NCBI GenBank assembly: GCA_039798065.1
Contig: JBDKGS010000229.1
Coordinates: 1-6,963, forward strand
From: UBA5070 sp039798065
GTDB taxonomy: Bacteria; Fibrobacterota; Fibrobacteria; UBA5070
DNA: 6,963 bases
Reading direction: 5' to 3'
Shown: positions 1 through 6,380 of the stretch, one piece after another
Numbering within the stretch: the first letter of the stretch is position 1
Layout: each line of letters opens with the position of its first letter
Position numbers and translations under genes: made by a program
The notes under the pieces: generated by a model
Databases searched by the model: none
What the model saw: only the letters and a program-made list of their open reading frames with translations
Told to the model about the DNA's origin: nothing

Positions 1-389
1 ATCGCTTTGGGGAAGTCGACCTTGCCTTTGGTCACCGAGAGCATGACAAAATTCTGCAGCACGATGCTCATCCCGATCGCGCTGGTGAGCGGAGCCAGCA
101 GATGCGCCCCGCGCAATTTCCGGTAGGCGATGCGTTCGTTGAGCACGCCGAATCCCGCCGAGAACGCCATGGCCACCACGATGGCCACCGGCAACGTGAG
201 GCCCACCGAAACCATTCCGGCGCTCCCGAGGGCTCCGAGTGCGTAGACGGCGCCGAACATGCCCAACATGAAGATCTCGCCATGGGCGAAATTGATCATG
301 CCCAAAATGCCGTACACCATGGTGTAGCCCAAAGCGATGAGCGCGTAGATGGCACCGCGGGCCAAACCGTTGATCAGGATTTCCAGCAT
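1..389 (-). CDS. livH: Branched-chain amino acid ABC transporter permease, LivH type (3' end outside window)
   Basis: Inner-membrane permease subunit of a Liv/HAAT-type ABC importer, which would form the translocation channel with a LivM partner. Only the first 129 codons are present; the gene runs off the left edge. The N-terminus (MLEILINGLARGAIYALIAL) and the segment around residues 22-45, with GYTMVYGILGMINFAHGE, are the hallmark of LivH: first membrane helix, then the INFAHGE motif at 32-38. Further hydrophobic segments lie at about 41-58 and 60-82. The motif LNERIAYRKLRGA (83-95) and SIVLQN (108-113) also match the family. The ATG at 389 is chosen because homologues begin just before the NGLxxGAIYAL motif; there is no Shine-Dalgarno before it, only a C-run that is part of a hairpin. 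It lies downstream of the solute-binding protein gene in the same orientation, so both belong to one operon whose remaining genes (livM, livG, livF expected) would be left of the window. Confidence 0.93.
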   Translation of the reverse strand, partial: MLEILINGLARGAIYALIALGYTMVYGILGMINFAHGEIFMLGMFGAVYALGALGSAGMVSVGLTLPVAIVVAMAFSAGFGVLNERIAYRKLRGAHLLAPLTSAIGMSIVLQNFVMLSVTKGKVDFPKA

Positions 390-390
390 T

Positions 391-412
391 GGGGGCAAAA
401 AGTAATGCCCCC
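391..412 (-). promoter_or_regulatory. Hairpin next to the livH start codon, overlapping the terminator-like hairpin
   Basis: On the minus strand GGGGGCA (412-406) pairs perfectly with TGCCCCC (397-391), giving 7 bp around an 8-nt loop that contains most of the T-run. The stem ends one base before the livH ATG at 389-387, so if formed it would sit in the ribosome-binding region. It shares bases 405-412 with the terminator-like stem at 405-433, so the two structures exclude each other. The pairing is seen directly; its regulatory role is inferred. Confidence 0.5.
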
Positions 413-433
413 CGGAAATCTTCCGGGAGGCAT
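397..433 (-). terminator. Stem-loop plus T5 between the binding protein and livH (terminator/attenuator-like)
   Basis: A near-perfect inverted repeat spans 405-433: 12 base pairs with one C/A mismatch and a 3-nt loop (418-420). Read on the minus strand it is ATGCCTCCCGGAA, loop, TTCCGGGGGGCAT, followed three bases later by five T residues (401-397). That is the layout of an intrinsic terminator oriented to stop transcripts coming from the binding-protein gene. Because livH starts only 8 nt after the T-run, partial read-through (attenuation) is more likely than full termination. Such partial terminators are a known way to express a solute-binding protein above its permease. Confidence 0.6.
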
Positions 434-441
434 TTGCCAAG

Positions 442-463
442 TTTCGGATCGATTCGTCCGAAA
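442..463 (-). other. Inverted repeat, 7-bp stem, in the livK-livH gap
   Basis: TTTCGGA (442-448) and TCCGAAA (457-463) form a perfect 7-bp stem around an 8-nt loop. On the minus strand it lies after a T-rich stretch and 8 nt before the terminator-like stem at 405-433. It has no T-run of its own, so it could be an mRNA-stabilising stem or a protein-binding palindrome rather than a terminator. Confidence 0.45.
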
Positions 464-503
464 TGTCAAAAATTGGAAAGGACGAAGAAAACCATTCGAG
501 CTA

Positions 504-525
504 AACGGTTTCCGACGGAAGCGTT
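504..525 (-). other. Stem-loop directly after the binding-protein stop codon
   Basis: Bases 504-513 pair with 517-525 (AACG-G-TTTCC against GGAAGCGTT, one bulged base at 507 and one G-T wobble), with a 3-nt loop at 514-516. The stem begins at the last base of the TGA stop of the binding protein. Downstream on the minus strand the sequence is T-rich but without a clean T-run. A 3'-end protecting stem is the simplest reading; a weak terminator is possible. Confidence 0.4.
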
Positions 526-1631
526 CAGCGGACCGCGAAGGCGCCGGAGCGGATGGTCCAGATGACAAAATTCGCCTTCTTCAGATCGCCTTTGGCGTCG
601 AAGGAAATGTCGCCCATCAGGCCCTTCCAGTCCTGAGACCGCAGAGCCTCCGAGACCTTGTCGGCGTCGGTGGTCCCGGCCTTCTGCATGGCTTCCAGCA
701 GGATGTTGGCGGCGTCGTAGCCGTAGATTGCGTATCCGCCTGCGTCCTGGTTGAACTTCTGCTTGTAGGCGGCCAGGAACGGCTTGGCTGCTTCCGACTT
801 GTTGAAATCGGGGCCGAAGGTGATGAAGACAGAATCTGCCTTGGCGCCAATCGTTTTGATGAGCTCGTTGTCGTAGATGCCGTCGCCGCCCAGGAACGCA
901 CCCTTGAATCCGGCCTGGCGAAGCTGGTTGTAGAAGGGGCCGGCCTGGTTGTACATGCCGCCCCAGAACACCGCCTGGGCACCCGATTTCTGGATGGCCG
1001 AGATGGTGGCGCGGAAGTCCATTTCTTCGCTGGCCAGGCCGTCGAACAGTTCGATCTTGCCGGACTTGGCTTCGAAGGTCTTCTTGAACACGTCGGCGAT
1101 GCCTTGTCCGTAGGCAGTCTTGTTGTGGATGACCGCGGCCTTGGTGATCTTGAGGCTGTCGAAGGCGAACTGGGCCGACACGTCGCCTTGCTGGTCGTCG
1201 CGACCGCATACGCGGAAGGTCTGCTTGAAGCCGCGTTCGGTCACCTGGGGATTGGTGCTGGCGGGTGTGATCTGGACAATTCCTGCCTGGTTGTAGACTT
1301 CCGAGGCGGGCAGCGAACAGCCAGAGTTGAAGTGGCCCACAACGGCCTTCACACCGGCCGCCACGAGCTCCTGCGCCACCGCCACGGCCTGGTTGGCCTT
1401 GCCTTCGTCGTCTCGCGAAATGGCCTCGAGTTTCTTGCCCAGCAATCCGCCTTTGGCGTTCCATTCGTCGATGGCCAATTGCGAGCCGCGAACCGGTGCG
1501 GTGCCGATTTCGCCGTCCGGTCCGGTCTGGACGCCGGCGAGGCCGATCTTGATGGTTTCTTCCTTCTTTTGGCAACCCACGAGGGCCCCGGCCGCGAAGG
1601 CGACGGTCAGAATACGACGGATGTTGTTCAT
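525..1631 (-). CDS. livK: Branched-chain amino acid ABC transporter substrate-binding lipoprotein (LivJ/LivK family)
   Basis: Extracytoplasmic binding protein that captures branched-chain or related amino acids and delivers them to a LivH/LivM permease. It has 368 aa, normal for the family. Residues 1-20 are a lipoprotein signal peptide: two Arg at 5-6, a hydrophobic core at 7-17 and lipobox LVGC, so Cys20 would be lipidated. The mature protein starts the type I periplasmic-binding fold with TIKIGLAGVQTGPDGEIGT (26-44), followed by GSQLAIDEWNAKGGLLGKKLE. The ligand-site region reads VVGHFNSGCSLPASEVYNQAG (97-117), then ITPASTNPQVTERGF and FRVCGRDDQQG (139-149), which closely parallels E. coli LivJ/LivK. 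The ligand itself cannot be assigned. The ATG at 1631 is the only start that places the signal peptide correctly; no clear Shine-Dalgarno precedes it. It is the first gene of the operon, with livH following after 135 nt of stem-loops, and it is divergent from the SNF2 gene. Confidence 0.93.
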   Translation of the reverse strand: MNNIRRILTVAFAAGALVGCQKKEETIKIGLAGVQTGPDGEIGTAPVRGSQLAIDEWNAKGGLLGKKLEAISRDDEGKANQAVAVAQELVAAGVKAVVGHFNSGCSLPASEVYNQAGIVQITPASTNPQVTERGFKQTFRVCGRDDQQGDVSAQFAFDSLKITKAAVIHNKTAYGQGIADVFKKTFEAKSGKIELFDGLASEEMDFRATISAIQKSGAQAVFWGGMYNQAGPFYNQLRQAGFKGAFLGGDGIYDNELIKTIGAKADSVFITFGPDFNKSEAAKPFLAAYKQKFNQDAGGYAIYGYDAANILLEAMQKAGTTDADKVSEALRSQDWKGLMGDISFDAKGDLKKANFVIWTIRSGAFAVR

Positions 1632-1793
1632 GCCTACAGATATGCGAATTTGTCGCGGACTCGCAAAGGGCGATCCATGCCGATTTGAACGAAAACCGTT
1701 GGTGGGGATCTCGGCTCTGAGAATGGACATCCACTTGTCGATCGTTGCCAAGTCTCGTTTGGCGCCTTTTGACACGGTATCTTTCCACGTCTC
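1632..1793. promoter_or_regulatory. Divergent intergenic region between the liv operon and the SNF2 gene
   Basis: This 162-nt gap must hold the promoters for both divergent genes. Toward the SNF2 gene there is a perfect TTGACA at 1769-1774, but no good -10 at the usual spacing. Toward the binding protein, TTGCGA is followed 17-18 nt later by a weak ATATCT/TATCTG just before the ATG. GCCAAG (1747-1752) and CTTGGC (1793-1798) form a 6-bp inverted repeat around the TTGACA. None of these is strong enough to call an individual promoter; the region as a whole is called from gene orientation. Confidence 0.45.
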
Positions 1794-4001
1794 TTGGCGA
1801 CCGACACACGACATGGCCTGGTGGCACCGGAGCGATTGAAGACCTTGGTGTCGGAATCCGTCTGGGAGCGCGGCGGACAGCTGGTGAACGCGGGTGCCAT
1901 CACGGTGCAGCGTTCCGCCACCAAACTCGGCGGGACAGTCGCCGACAAAGGCTACATGCCGCTTTGGGTGGAGGTGACACTTCCTGTCGGAGCCACCACG
2001 GTGCCGGTCTGCAAGCGCTGCGGCCCGAGCTGGTGCCTGCACGCGGTCGCGCTGTTGCTCAAGGCCTGGGAAAAGGCCGACCCGGATGCTCCCGCGAAAC
2101 TGCCGGTTTTGATTCCTCCGCTCCCGCCAGCGGAAACGCCCGCGGTCAAGGGATCCCCGGTTCCTGTCGCTGGGCCCATGGTGGGCGATTGGTGGGCGCG
2201 GTTTTTGGAAGACGGTCCGGGTTGGTTCCAGCTCTCGCTGGGAGTCGAGATCGATGGCTTGGAAGTCGACCTGGTCCCCATCTTCCAGGCCATCCTCCGC
2301 GAAAAGTCGCTGGACATCCTGCGGGCCTGGTCGCTGACCCAACGCCCCTATCCCGTCAAGTTGCCCGATGGCCGCGTGGCTGGAATCCCAGCCGACCGGA
2401 TGGCCCGCATCGTCCAAGCATTGGAAACCGTGCTGGAGGCCAAGGGCAAGCCTCGCATGTCGCGCATCGACGCGGCATTCCTGCCGGATCTTGGCATTCC
2501 GGAAACCGCATGGGGCAGGCCCGAGTCGTTGGACGGATTCCGTCGCAACTTGCGCGACCCGGGAACCATCGAACCGCTCGACGAGCCATCGGGTCTCCTC
2601 GCCACACTGCGTCCGTACCAGAAACTGGGGCTTGGTTGGCTACGGTTCCTGGCCGACCTGGGTCTGGGTGGCGTGCTCGCCGACGACATGGGCCTGGGGA
2701 AGACCGTGCAGACCTTGGCGCATCTGCTCGACGAGAAGGCGCGGGGAAGGATGACAAATCCTGTCTTGATCGTGTGCCCGACAAGTCTTGTTGCCAACTG
2801 GTCGCGTGAAGCGGCCCGGCTCGCGCCTTCCCTGCGCGTGGCGATCCACCACGGTCCCGAGCGAGGCGGCAAGGCGCTGGCGACCTCGGCCGACCTGGTG
2901 GTGACCACCTATCCATTGCTGGTTCGCGACGAGGCGTTGATCGCGGGGCGCGACTGGTCGTTGGCCGTGTTCGACGAAGCCCACGTGCTCAAGAATCCGC
3001 GAGCCCGCGTGGTGTTGTCGGCCCGGAGGTTGCGAACCGCTCGGCGGGTCGCGCTCACCGGCACACCCATGGAAAACCACCTGGAAGAATTGTGGTGCCT
3101 GCTCGACCTCGTGGTCCCGGGAATCCTGGGGACGCGGGGGCGATTCAACGAATCCTGGCGCAAGCCGGTGGAAACGCGGGGCGACACGGTCCGCGCCGGC
3201 GAGCTGGGGCGGCGCATCGCTCCGTTCGTTCTGCGTCGCACCAAATGGCAGGTGGCCTCGGAGCTTCCCGCCAAGACGGAAATTGTCCAGATGGTGGAGC
3301 TGGATGGTTTCCAACGCGACCTCTACGAATCGGTGCGGGCCGCCGCCGACCGCAAGGTGTTGTCGGAAATCGAGCGCGTGGGCCTGGAGAAGTCGGGCAT
3401 GGTGGTGTTGGAATCGCTCCTGCGGTTGCGCCAGATCTGCTGCGATCCGCGCCTGCTCAAGGAAGGCGCTGCCGCGACCGCCGAAGATTCCGCCAAAATC
3501 TGTTGGCTCGCCGACAACGTACCGGAGATGCTGGAAGAAGGCCGCAGGATCCTGATCTTTTCGCAGTTCACGAGCATGTTGGCGCTGGTGGAGCGGCTCG
3601 TGAAGGAGATTCACGCACCGTACGCGCTGCTTACCGGCGACACCAAGGATCGTGGGGCCGAGGTGGACAAGTTCCAGTCCGGGGAGGCCACTGTGTTTCT
3701 GCTTTCGCTCAAGGCGGGCGGAAGCGGACTGAATTTGACCGCCGCCGACACCGTGATCCTGCTCGATCCGTGGTGGAACCCCGCAGCCGAAGCCCAGGCG
3801 GTCGACCGGGCCCATCGCATCGGGCAGGAACGGCCCGTGTTCGTCTATCGGTTGATCGCCCTGGGCACCGTGGAAGAGCGCGTGGCGGCTTTGCAGGAGC
3901 GGAAAAAGGATCTGATCAAAGGCGTGATGGAGGGCGCACCCTCGGCGATGCAATTGACCGCGGTCGAGTTGAGACAGCTTTTGTCACCGCTCGACCGGTG
4001 A
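1794..4001 (+). CDS. SWIM zinc-finger SNF2-family DNA-dependent ATPase (DEAD/DEAH helicase-like)
   Basis: 735-aa Swi2/Snf2 superfamily-2 ATPase, expected to translocate on double-stranded DNA in the cytoplasm and remodel DNA-bound proteins such as RNA polymerase; its exact role is unknown. A SWIM-like zinc site lies near the N-terminus (Cys73, Cys76, Cys81, His83, followed by AVALLL). Residues about 128-265 resemble the accessory region of bacterial SNF2 proteins. Motor motifs follow in order: LRPYQKLGLGWL (272-283, Q-motif region), Walker A DDMGLGKT (297-304), DEAH (394-397), LTGTPMENHLEELW (421-434, motif III), LRLRQICCDPRL (543-554), ILIFSQFTSML (586-596), LKAGGSGLNLTAADTVILLDPWWNPA (motif V, 639-664) and QAVDRAHRIGQ (motif VI, 668-678). 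All catalytic motifs are intact. An in-frame stop at 1770 limits the start to TTG 1794 or GTG 1821; TTG is used here, and neither has a Shine-Dalgarno. It stands alone on the plus strand and ends 4 nt from the convergent flippase-like gene. Confidence 0.92.
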   Translation: MATDTRHGLVAPERLKTLVSESVWERGGQLVNAGAITVQRSATKLGGTVADKGYMPLWVEVTLPVGATTVPVCKRCGPSWCLHAVALLLKAWEKADPDAPAKLPVLIPPLPPAETPAVKGSPVPVAGPMVGDWWARFLEDGPGWFQLSLGVEIDGLEVDLVPIFQAILREKSLDILRAWSLTQRPYPVKLPDGRVAGIPADRMARIVQALETVLEAKGKPRMSRIDAAFLPDLGIPETAWGRPESLDGFRRNLRDPGTIEPLDEPSGLLATLRPYQKLGLGWLRFLADLGLGGVLADDMGLGKTVQTLAHLLDEKARGRMTNPVLIVCPTSLVANWSREAARLAPSLRVAIHHGPERGGKALATSADLVVTTYPLLVRDEALIAGRDWSLAVFDEAHVLKNPRARVVLSARRLRTARRVALTGTPMENHLEELWCLLDLVVPGILGTRGRFNESWRKPVETRGDTVRAGELGRRIAPFVLRRTKWQVASELPAKTEIVQMVELDGFQRDLYESVRAAADRKVLSEIERVGLEKSGMVVLESLLRLRQICCDPRLLKEGAAATAEDSAKICWLADNVPEMLEEGRRILIFSQFTSMLALVERLVKEIHAPYALLTGDTKDRGAEVDKFQSGEATVFLLSLKAGGSGLNLTAADTVILLDPWWNPAAEAQAVDRAHRIGQERPVFVYRLIALGTVEERVAALQERKKDLIKGVMEGAPSAMQLTAVELRQLLSPLDR
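3961..3997. other. Nested inverted repeat at the junction of two convergent genes
   Basis: CGGTCGAG (3961-3968) pairs perfectly with CTCGACCG (3990-3997). Inside, GACA (3973-3976) pairs with TGTC (3982-3985) around a 5-nt loop, with a symmetric 4x4 internal loop between the stems. The structure lies inside the last codons of the SNF2 gene and just beyond the stop of the convergent membrane-protein gene, so transcripts from both sides would contain it. There is no T-run on either side. It may be a bidirectional 3'-end stem or a coincidence of coding sequence. Confidence 0.35.
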
Positions 4002-4005
4002 GGCT

Positions 4006-4992
4006 TTAAGCGGACTTCTTTGGTTTCAAGGTGAGATAGCAGAGCATTCCCACCAGAGCCCAGAACACCGAGGCGATCCGCACCACCAGCACGATCTGGG
4101 CGCCGGCGTTAGCGGCCATTCCAAATTCGCGCATGGCGGCAGCGCCGACCGATTCCCCAAGGCCGACTCCGCCGGGGCTCAGCGGGATTGCGTTCACCAG
4201 CGACACCAGCGGAAGAACGGCACCCGCAGCGACCAACCCGACAGGTATCGACAAGACCTTCCCCGCGACCCATGCCGTGGCGATGTAGCAAGATTGGACC
4301 ACGAACGATATGGCCAAGGCGGCGACGATCGTTTTCTTCGAGGTCGATCCTTTGGCGATGGGGCCGACAATTTTACGAAGGAAATGCAAAATTTTGTGAC
4401 GGATTCCGGGCTCCGGATCCTTCAAGGAATGGAGGTATCGATCGATCTTGCGGGAGAAGGCGACCGTTAGAAGCTGTTGGACCACAAGCGTCAGTGCGAT
4501 TGCCACAAACGGCCACAGGAGGCCGCGTGATTCCGGATTGATCAGGATCGCGATCACCAGATAGAATGACCAGGTCAAAAACAGTCCAGACATGCCCAGG
4601 ATTCGATCGAGAGCCATGTTGCCCAGCACCACCCCGAATTCCGTGCCGCGTTTGGAGAAGATCCACCCTTTCACCAGATCGCCCGCGCCGTTTCCAGGCA
4701 GGCAGGTGGAGAAGAAATGGCTGACCAGGGTAAGTCTGGTCACCAATTCTTTGGTGATCGGAATTTCACTGGTCGAGAGCACAAGCTTCCAGCGCATGGC
4801 CAGGGAGAAGAACAGGATCCCGTGCAGCCCGATCGCAGCCAACATCCAGAATGGTTGGTCCTTGAGGGCATTGCCGAGTTGGACAGGATCGATCAGACCT
4901 TTGTGCCACAGAAACGCCAACAGACCGATTCCAACACCGATCTTGGCCGCTTCGGTGAACCAGCGGCGAAGTTTCGAAGGTGAAATAGACAT
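4006..4992 (-). CDS. UPF0104 / lysylphosphatidylglycerol-synthase-TM-like integral membrane protein (putative flippase)
   Basis: 328-aa polytopic inner-membrane protein of the PF03706 family. The family includes the membrane half of MprF, which flips aminoacylated phosphatidylglycerol, and many stand-alone proteins proposed to move lipids or lipid-linked intermediates. Hydrophobic segments lie at about 15-30, 48-66, 134-151, 158-177, 222-242, 248-268 and 296-321. Family motifs seen are RWKLVL (67-72), FFSTCLPGNGAGDLVKGWIFSK (93-114), DRILGMSGLFL (129-139; the family often has ERILG) and PLSPGGVGLGESVGAAAM (270-287). No aminoacyl-transferase domain is attached. The ATG at 4992 overlaps the stop of the upstream DUF1015 gene by one base (TGATG) and has no strong Shine-Dalgarno, which points to translational coupling. 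The substrate is unknown. The C-terminus is Lys-rich (KPKKSA), likely cytoplasmic. Confidence 0.82.
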   Translation of the reverse strand: MSISPSKLRRWFTEAAKIGVGIGLLAFLWHKGLIDPVQLGNALKDQPFWMLAAIGLHGILFFSLAMRWKLVLSTSEIPITKELVTRLTLVSHFFSTCLPGNGAGDLVKGWIFSKRGTEFGVVLGNMALDRILGMSGLFLTWSFYLVIAILINPESRGLLWPFVAIALTLVVQQLLTVAFSRKIDRYLHSLKDPEPGIRHKILHFLRKIVGPIAKGSTSKKTIVAALAISFVVQSCYIATAWVAGKVLSIPVGLVAAGAVLPLVSLVNAIPLSPGGVGLGESVGAAAMREFGMAANAGAQIVLVVRIASVFWALVGMLCYLTLKPKKSA

Positions 4993-6296
4993 CAGGGCTC
5001 GAAAGGTAGCGAAACCAACCCCGACCAGATTTTGGGATGGAAGAACGTGCTCTTCTGCGGCATCAGTTCGCCTTGACGGGCCACGGCCTCGATGGAAGCG
5101 ATGCTGGTAGGGTTCACGAGCATCGCGAATTGACTGTTCGCGGTCCCGTCCAGGTAGTCCATGACCAGATGGCCTTCCATGATGGCCGTCACATGGGTGC
5201 CGTCGGCGTAGGTATCCGGATCGATTCCCAGCATTTCTTCCTGCACCACCTTTTGAAGCACGGCGAGGTCCAGTCCGCTCCACTCCTGGGAGTGTGGCGC
5301 GAAGGTTCCGAAGGCGCCTTTGGGGGCGTGGGCGAGCAGCACCACCTCGGAGCCTTTCCATCGCACCACGAAGCCGTGGTCGGTGTCGGCCACCGTCGCC
5401 AGCAAGGCCTCGGCGGCATCCACGCCGGCGTAAGGGAATTCCTCCACCGTGAACCGGGAAGACAATTTCTGCTTCAAGGTTTCGAACGCGAGTCCGGGGA
5501 TATCCCTGTAGATGCGATGGATGGGAAGCACGACGAGTCCCGGGTCTTCCGTGTTCACGAGCGTGGCCAGAACGCCGTGATGACGATTTCCGTCAGGGTC
5601 GCGCTCCGACCAGATCCTGCGGCCGGTTTCCCAGCGGTGGTGTCCGTCCGCGATTTGACAGGTCTTGTCCGAAAGCGCCTTTTCCAGAAGCCCGATGGTC
5701 CATGGGTCGTCCACCACGTAAAGGCAGTGCTCAACCGAATCGTCGTCCAGGAATCGCGCCCAGGGGCCGGCCTCGATGACGGATTCCGTCGCCTTCTCCA
5801 CGGTGCGGTTCGGATCCGTGTAGAGCAGGAACACCTGCCCGGTGAAGGTGCCGATTTTCGTCGCGAGGGAGTAACGGTCCTCCACGGGTGCGGACAAGGT
5901 CTTCTCGTGCGGGAGCACCGATTCCTGTTCGGAGCAGGTGCAATGCACCGATGCGACCAGACCCGTGCGGGTATAGCGGTTGTCGAGCCCCCCGACCGTC
6001 GCGGTGAAGGTTTGCCTGTACAGATAGAAGCAAGGCTTGTCGTCGCGTTTCAGGATACCTTCCGCCAGCCACCTCTGCCAGATCTCGGCGGAGCGATCGT
6101 AGACGGATTTCGGTGCATCGCCCGGTTCGGCCTGGTTCAGATCGACACGGATGAAATTGAGCGGATGGCGCTGGTAAAGCTGTTTTTGCCACGCCGGGGG
6201 GATGATGTCGTAGGGTGGACAAGCCAACGCGGAAAGGTCTGTGCCGGTCTTTGAAAGATCGTAGCGGATGCCGCAAAAGGGCTTGACGATCGCCAT
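4992..6296 (-). CDS. DUF1015 family protein (PF06245), function unknown
   Basis: 434-aa soluble protein, about full length for DUF1015. Conserved features in order: an N-terminal VKPFCGIRYD, then LACPPYDIIPP (24-34), NFIRVDL (47-53), FYLYRQTF (90-97), the LPHEKT motif (128-133), CQIADGHHRWETGRR (213-227), VLATLVNTEDPGLVVLPIHRI (242-262) and the C-terminal LMPQKSTFFHPKIWSGLV (411-428). These are diagnostic of the family, but no reaction has been firmly assigned to it. The DGHHR(W/Y)E motif recalls ParB/Srx-fold proteins, including free serine kinases, so a nucleotide-dependent role is possible; this is inference. The ATG at 6296 is supported by a GAGGAG Shine-Dalgarno five bases upstream. It follows the NUDIX gene by 84 nt and overlaps the membrane-protein gene at its 3' end, so it is probably co-expressed with both. 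Confidence 0.9.
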   Translation of the reverse strand: MAIVKPFCGIRYDLSKTGTDLSALACPPYDIIPPAWQKQLYQRHPLNFIRVDLNQAEPGDAPKSVYDRSAEIWQRWLAEGILKRDDKPCFYLYRQTFTATVGGLDNRYTRTGLVASVHCTCSEQESVLPHEKTLSAPVEDRYSLATKIGTFTGQVFLLYTDPNRTVEKATESVIEAGPWARFLDDDSVEHCLYVVDDPWTIGLLEKALSDKTCQIADGHHRWETGRRIWSERDPDGNRHHGVLATLVNTEDPGLVVLPIHRIYRDIPGLAFETLKQKLSSRFTVEEFPYAGVDAAEALLATVADTDHGFVVRWKGSEVVLLAHAPKGAFGTFAPHSQEWSGLDLAVLQKVVQEEMLGIDPDTYADGTHVTAIMEGHLVMDYLDGTANSQFAMLVNPTSIASIEAVARQGELMPQKSTFFHPKIWSGLVSLPFEP

Positions 6297-6301
6297 GGGT
6301 T

Positions 6302-6307
6302 CTCCTC
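6302..6307 (-). promoter_or_regulatory. Strong Shine-Dalgarno of the DUF1015 gene
   Basis: GAGGAG on the minus strand, followed by a 5-nt spacer (AACCC) and the ATG at 6296. It is the clearest ribosome-binding site in the window and fixes the DUF1015 start. The flippase-like gene downstream lacks a comparable site and probably depends on ribosomes delivered from this one. Confidence 0.8.
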
Positions 6308-6320
6308 GCTCGTTCCCTCT

Positions 6321-6326
6321 ATTTTA
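6321..6326 (-). promoter_or_regulatory. Possible -10 element upstream of the DUF1015 gene
   Basis: TAAAAT on the minus strand matches the sigma70 -10 consensus at five of six positions. It would place a transcription start near 6314, giving a short leader that contains the GAGGAG site. No convincing -35 is found 16-18 nt upstream (the nearest sequence is AACACA), so this may be an A/T-rich coincidence in the 84-nt gap after the NUDIX gene. Confidence 0.3.
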
Positions 6327-6380
6327 CAATCTGTCCGACGCGATGTGTTGCGCCGTGACAATCCTGTTTGGCGGAGTCTG

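Noticed and set aside
102..1688. 528-codon open frame on the plus strand, antisense to the binding-protein and permease genes
   Set aside because: It is the mirror of two well-recognised genes. Its translation is rich in His, Gly, Asp and Arg with no domain-like pattern, as expected from the opposite strand of GC-rich coding DNA.
466..1827. 453-codon minus-strand frame overlapping the binding-protein gene in another phase
   Set aside because: Its translation is almost all Arg, Gly, Pro and Gln with no family motifs, while the competing frame is a clear LivJ/LivK lipoprotein.
1632..2417. Upstream extension of the binding-protein frame to 2417
   Set aside because: The extension runs antisense through the SNF2 gene and would bury the lipoprotein signal peptide. 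The ATG at 1631 is the correct start.
2640..3953. 437-codon minus-strand frame opposite the SNF2 gene
   Set aside because: The plus strand carries all SNF2 motor motifs in order. The antisense frame has low-complexity His/Gln/Arg/Gly composition and no recognisable domain.
4993..5361. Upstream extension of the flippase-like gene to 5361
   Set aside because: The added residues are an Arg/Gly-rich shadow of the DUF1015 gene. The ATG at 4992 gives a normal-length membrane protein and a typical TGATG overlap.
5037..6254. 405-codon plus-strand frame opposite the DUF1015 gene
   Set aside because: The minus strand encodes conserved DUF1015 motifs with a strong ribosome-binding site. The plus frame has no family features.
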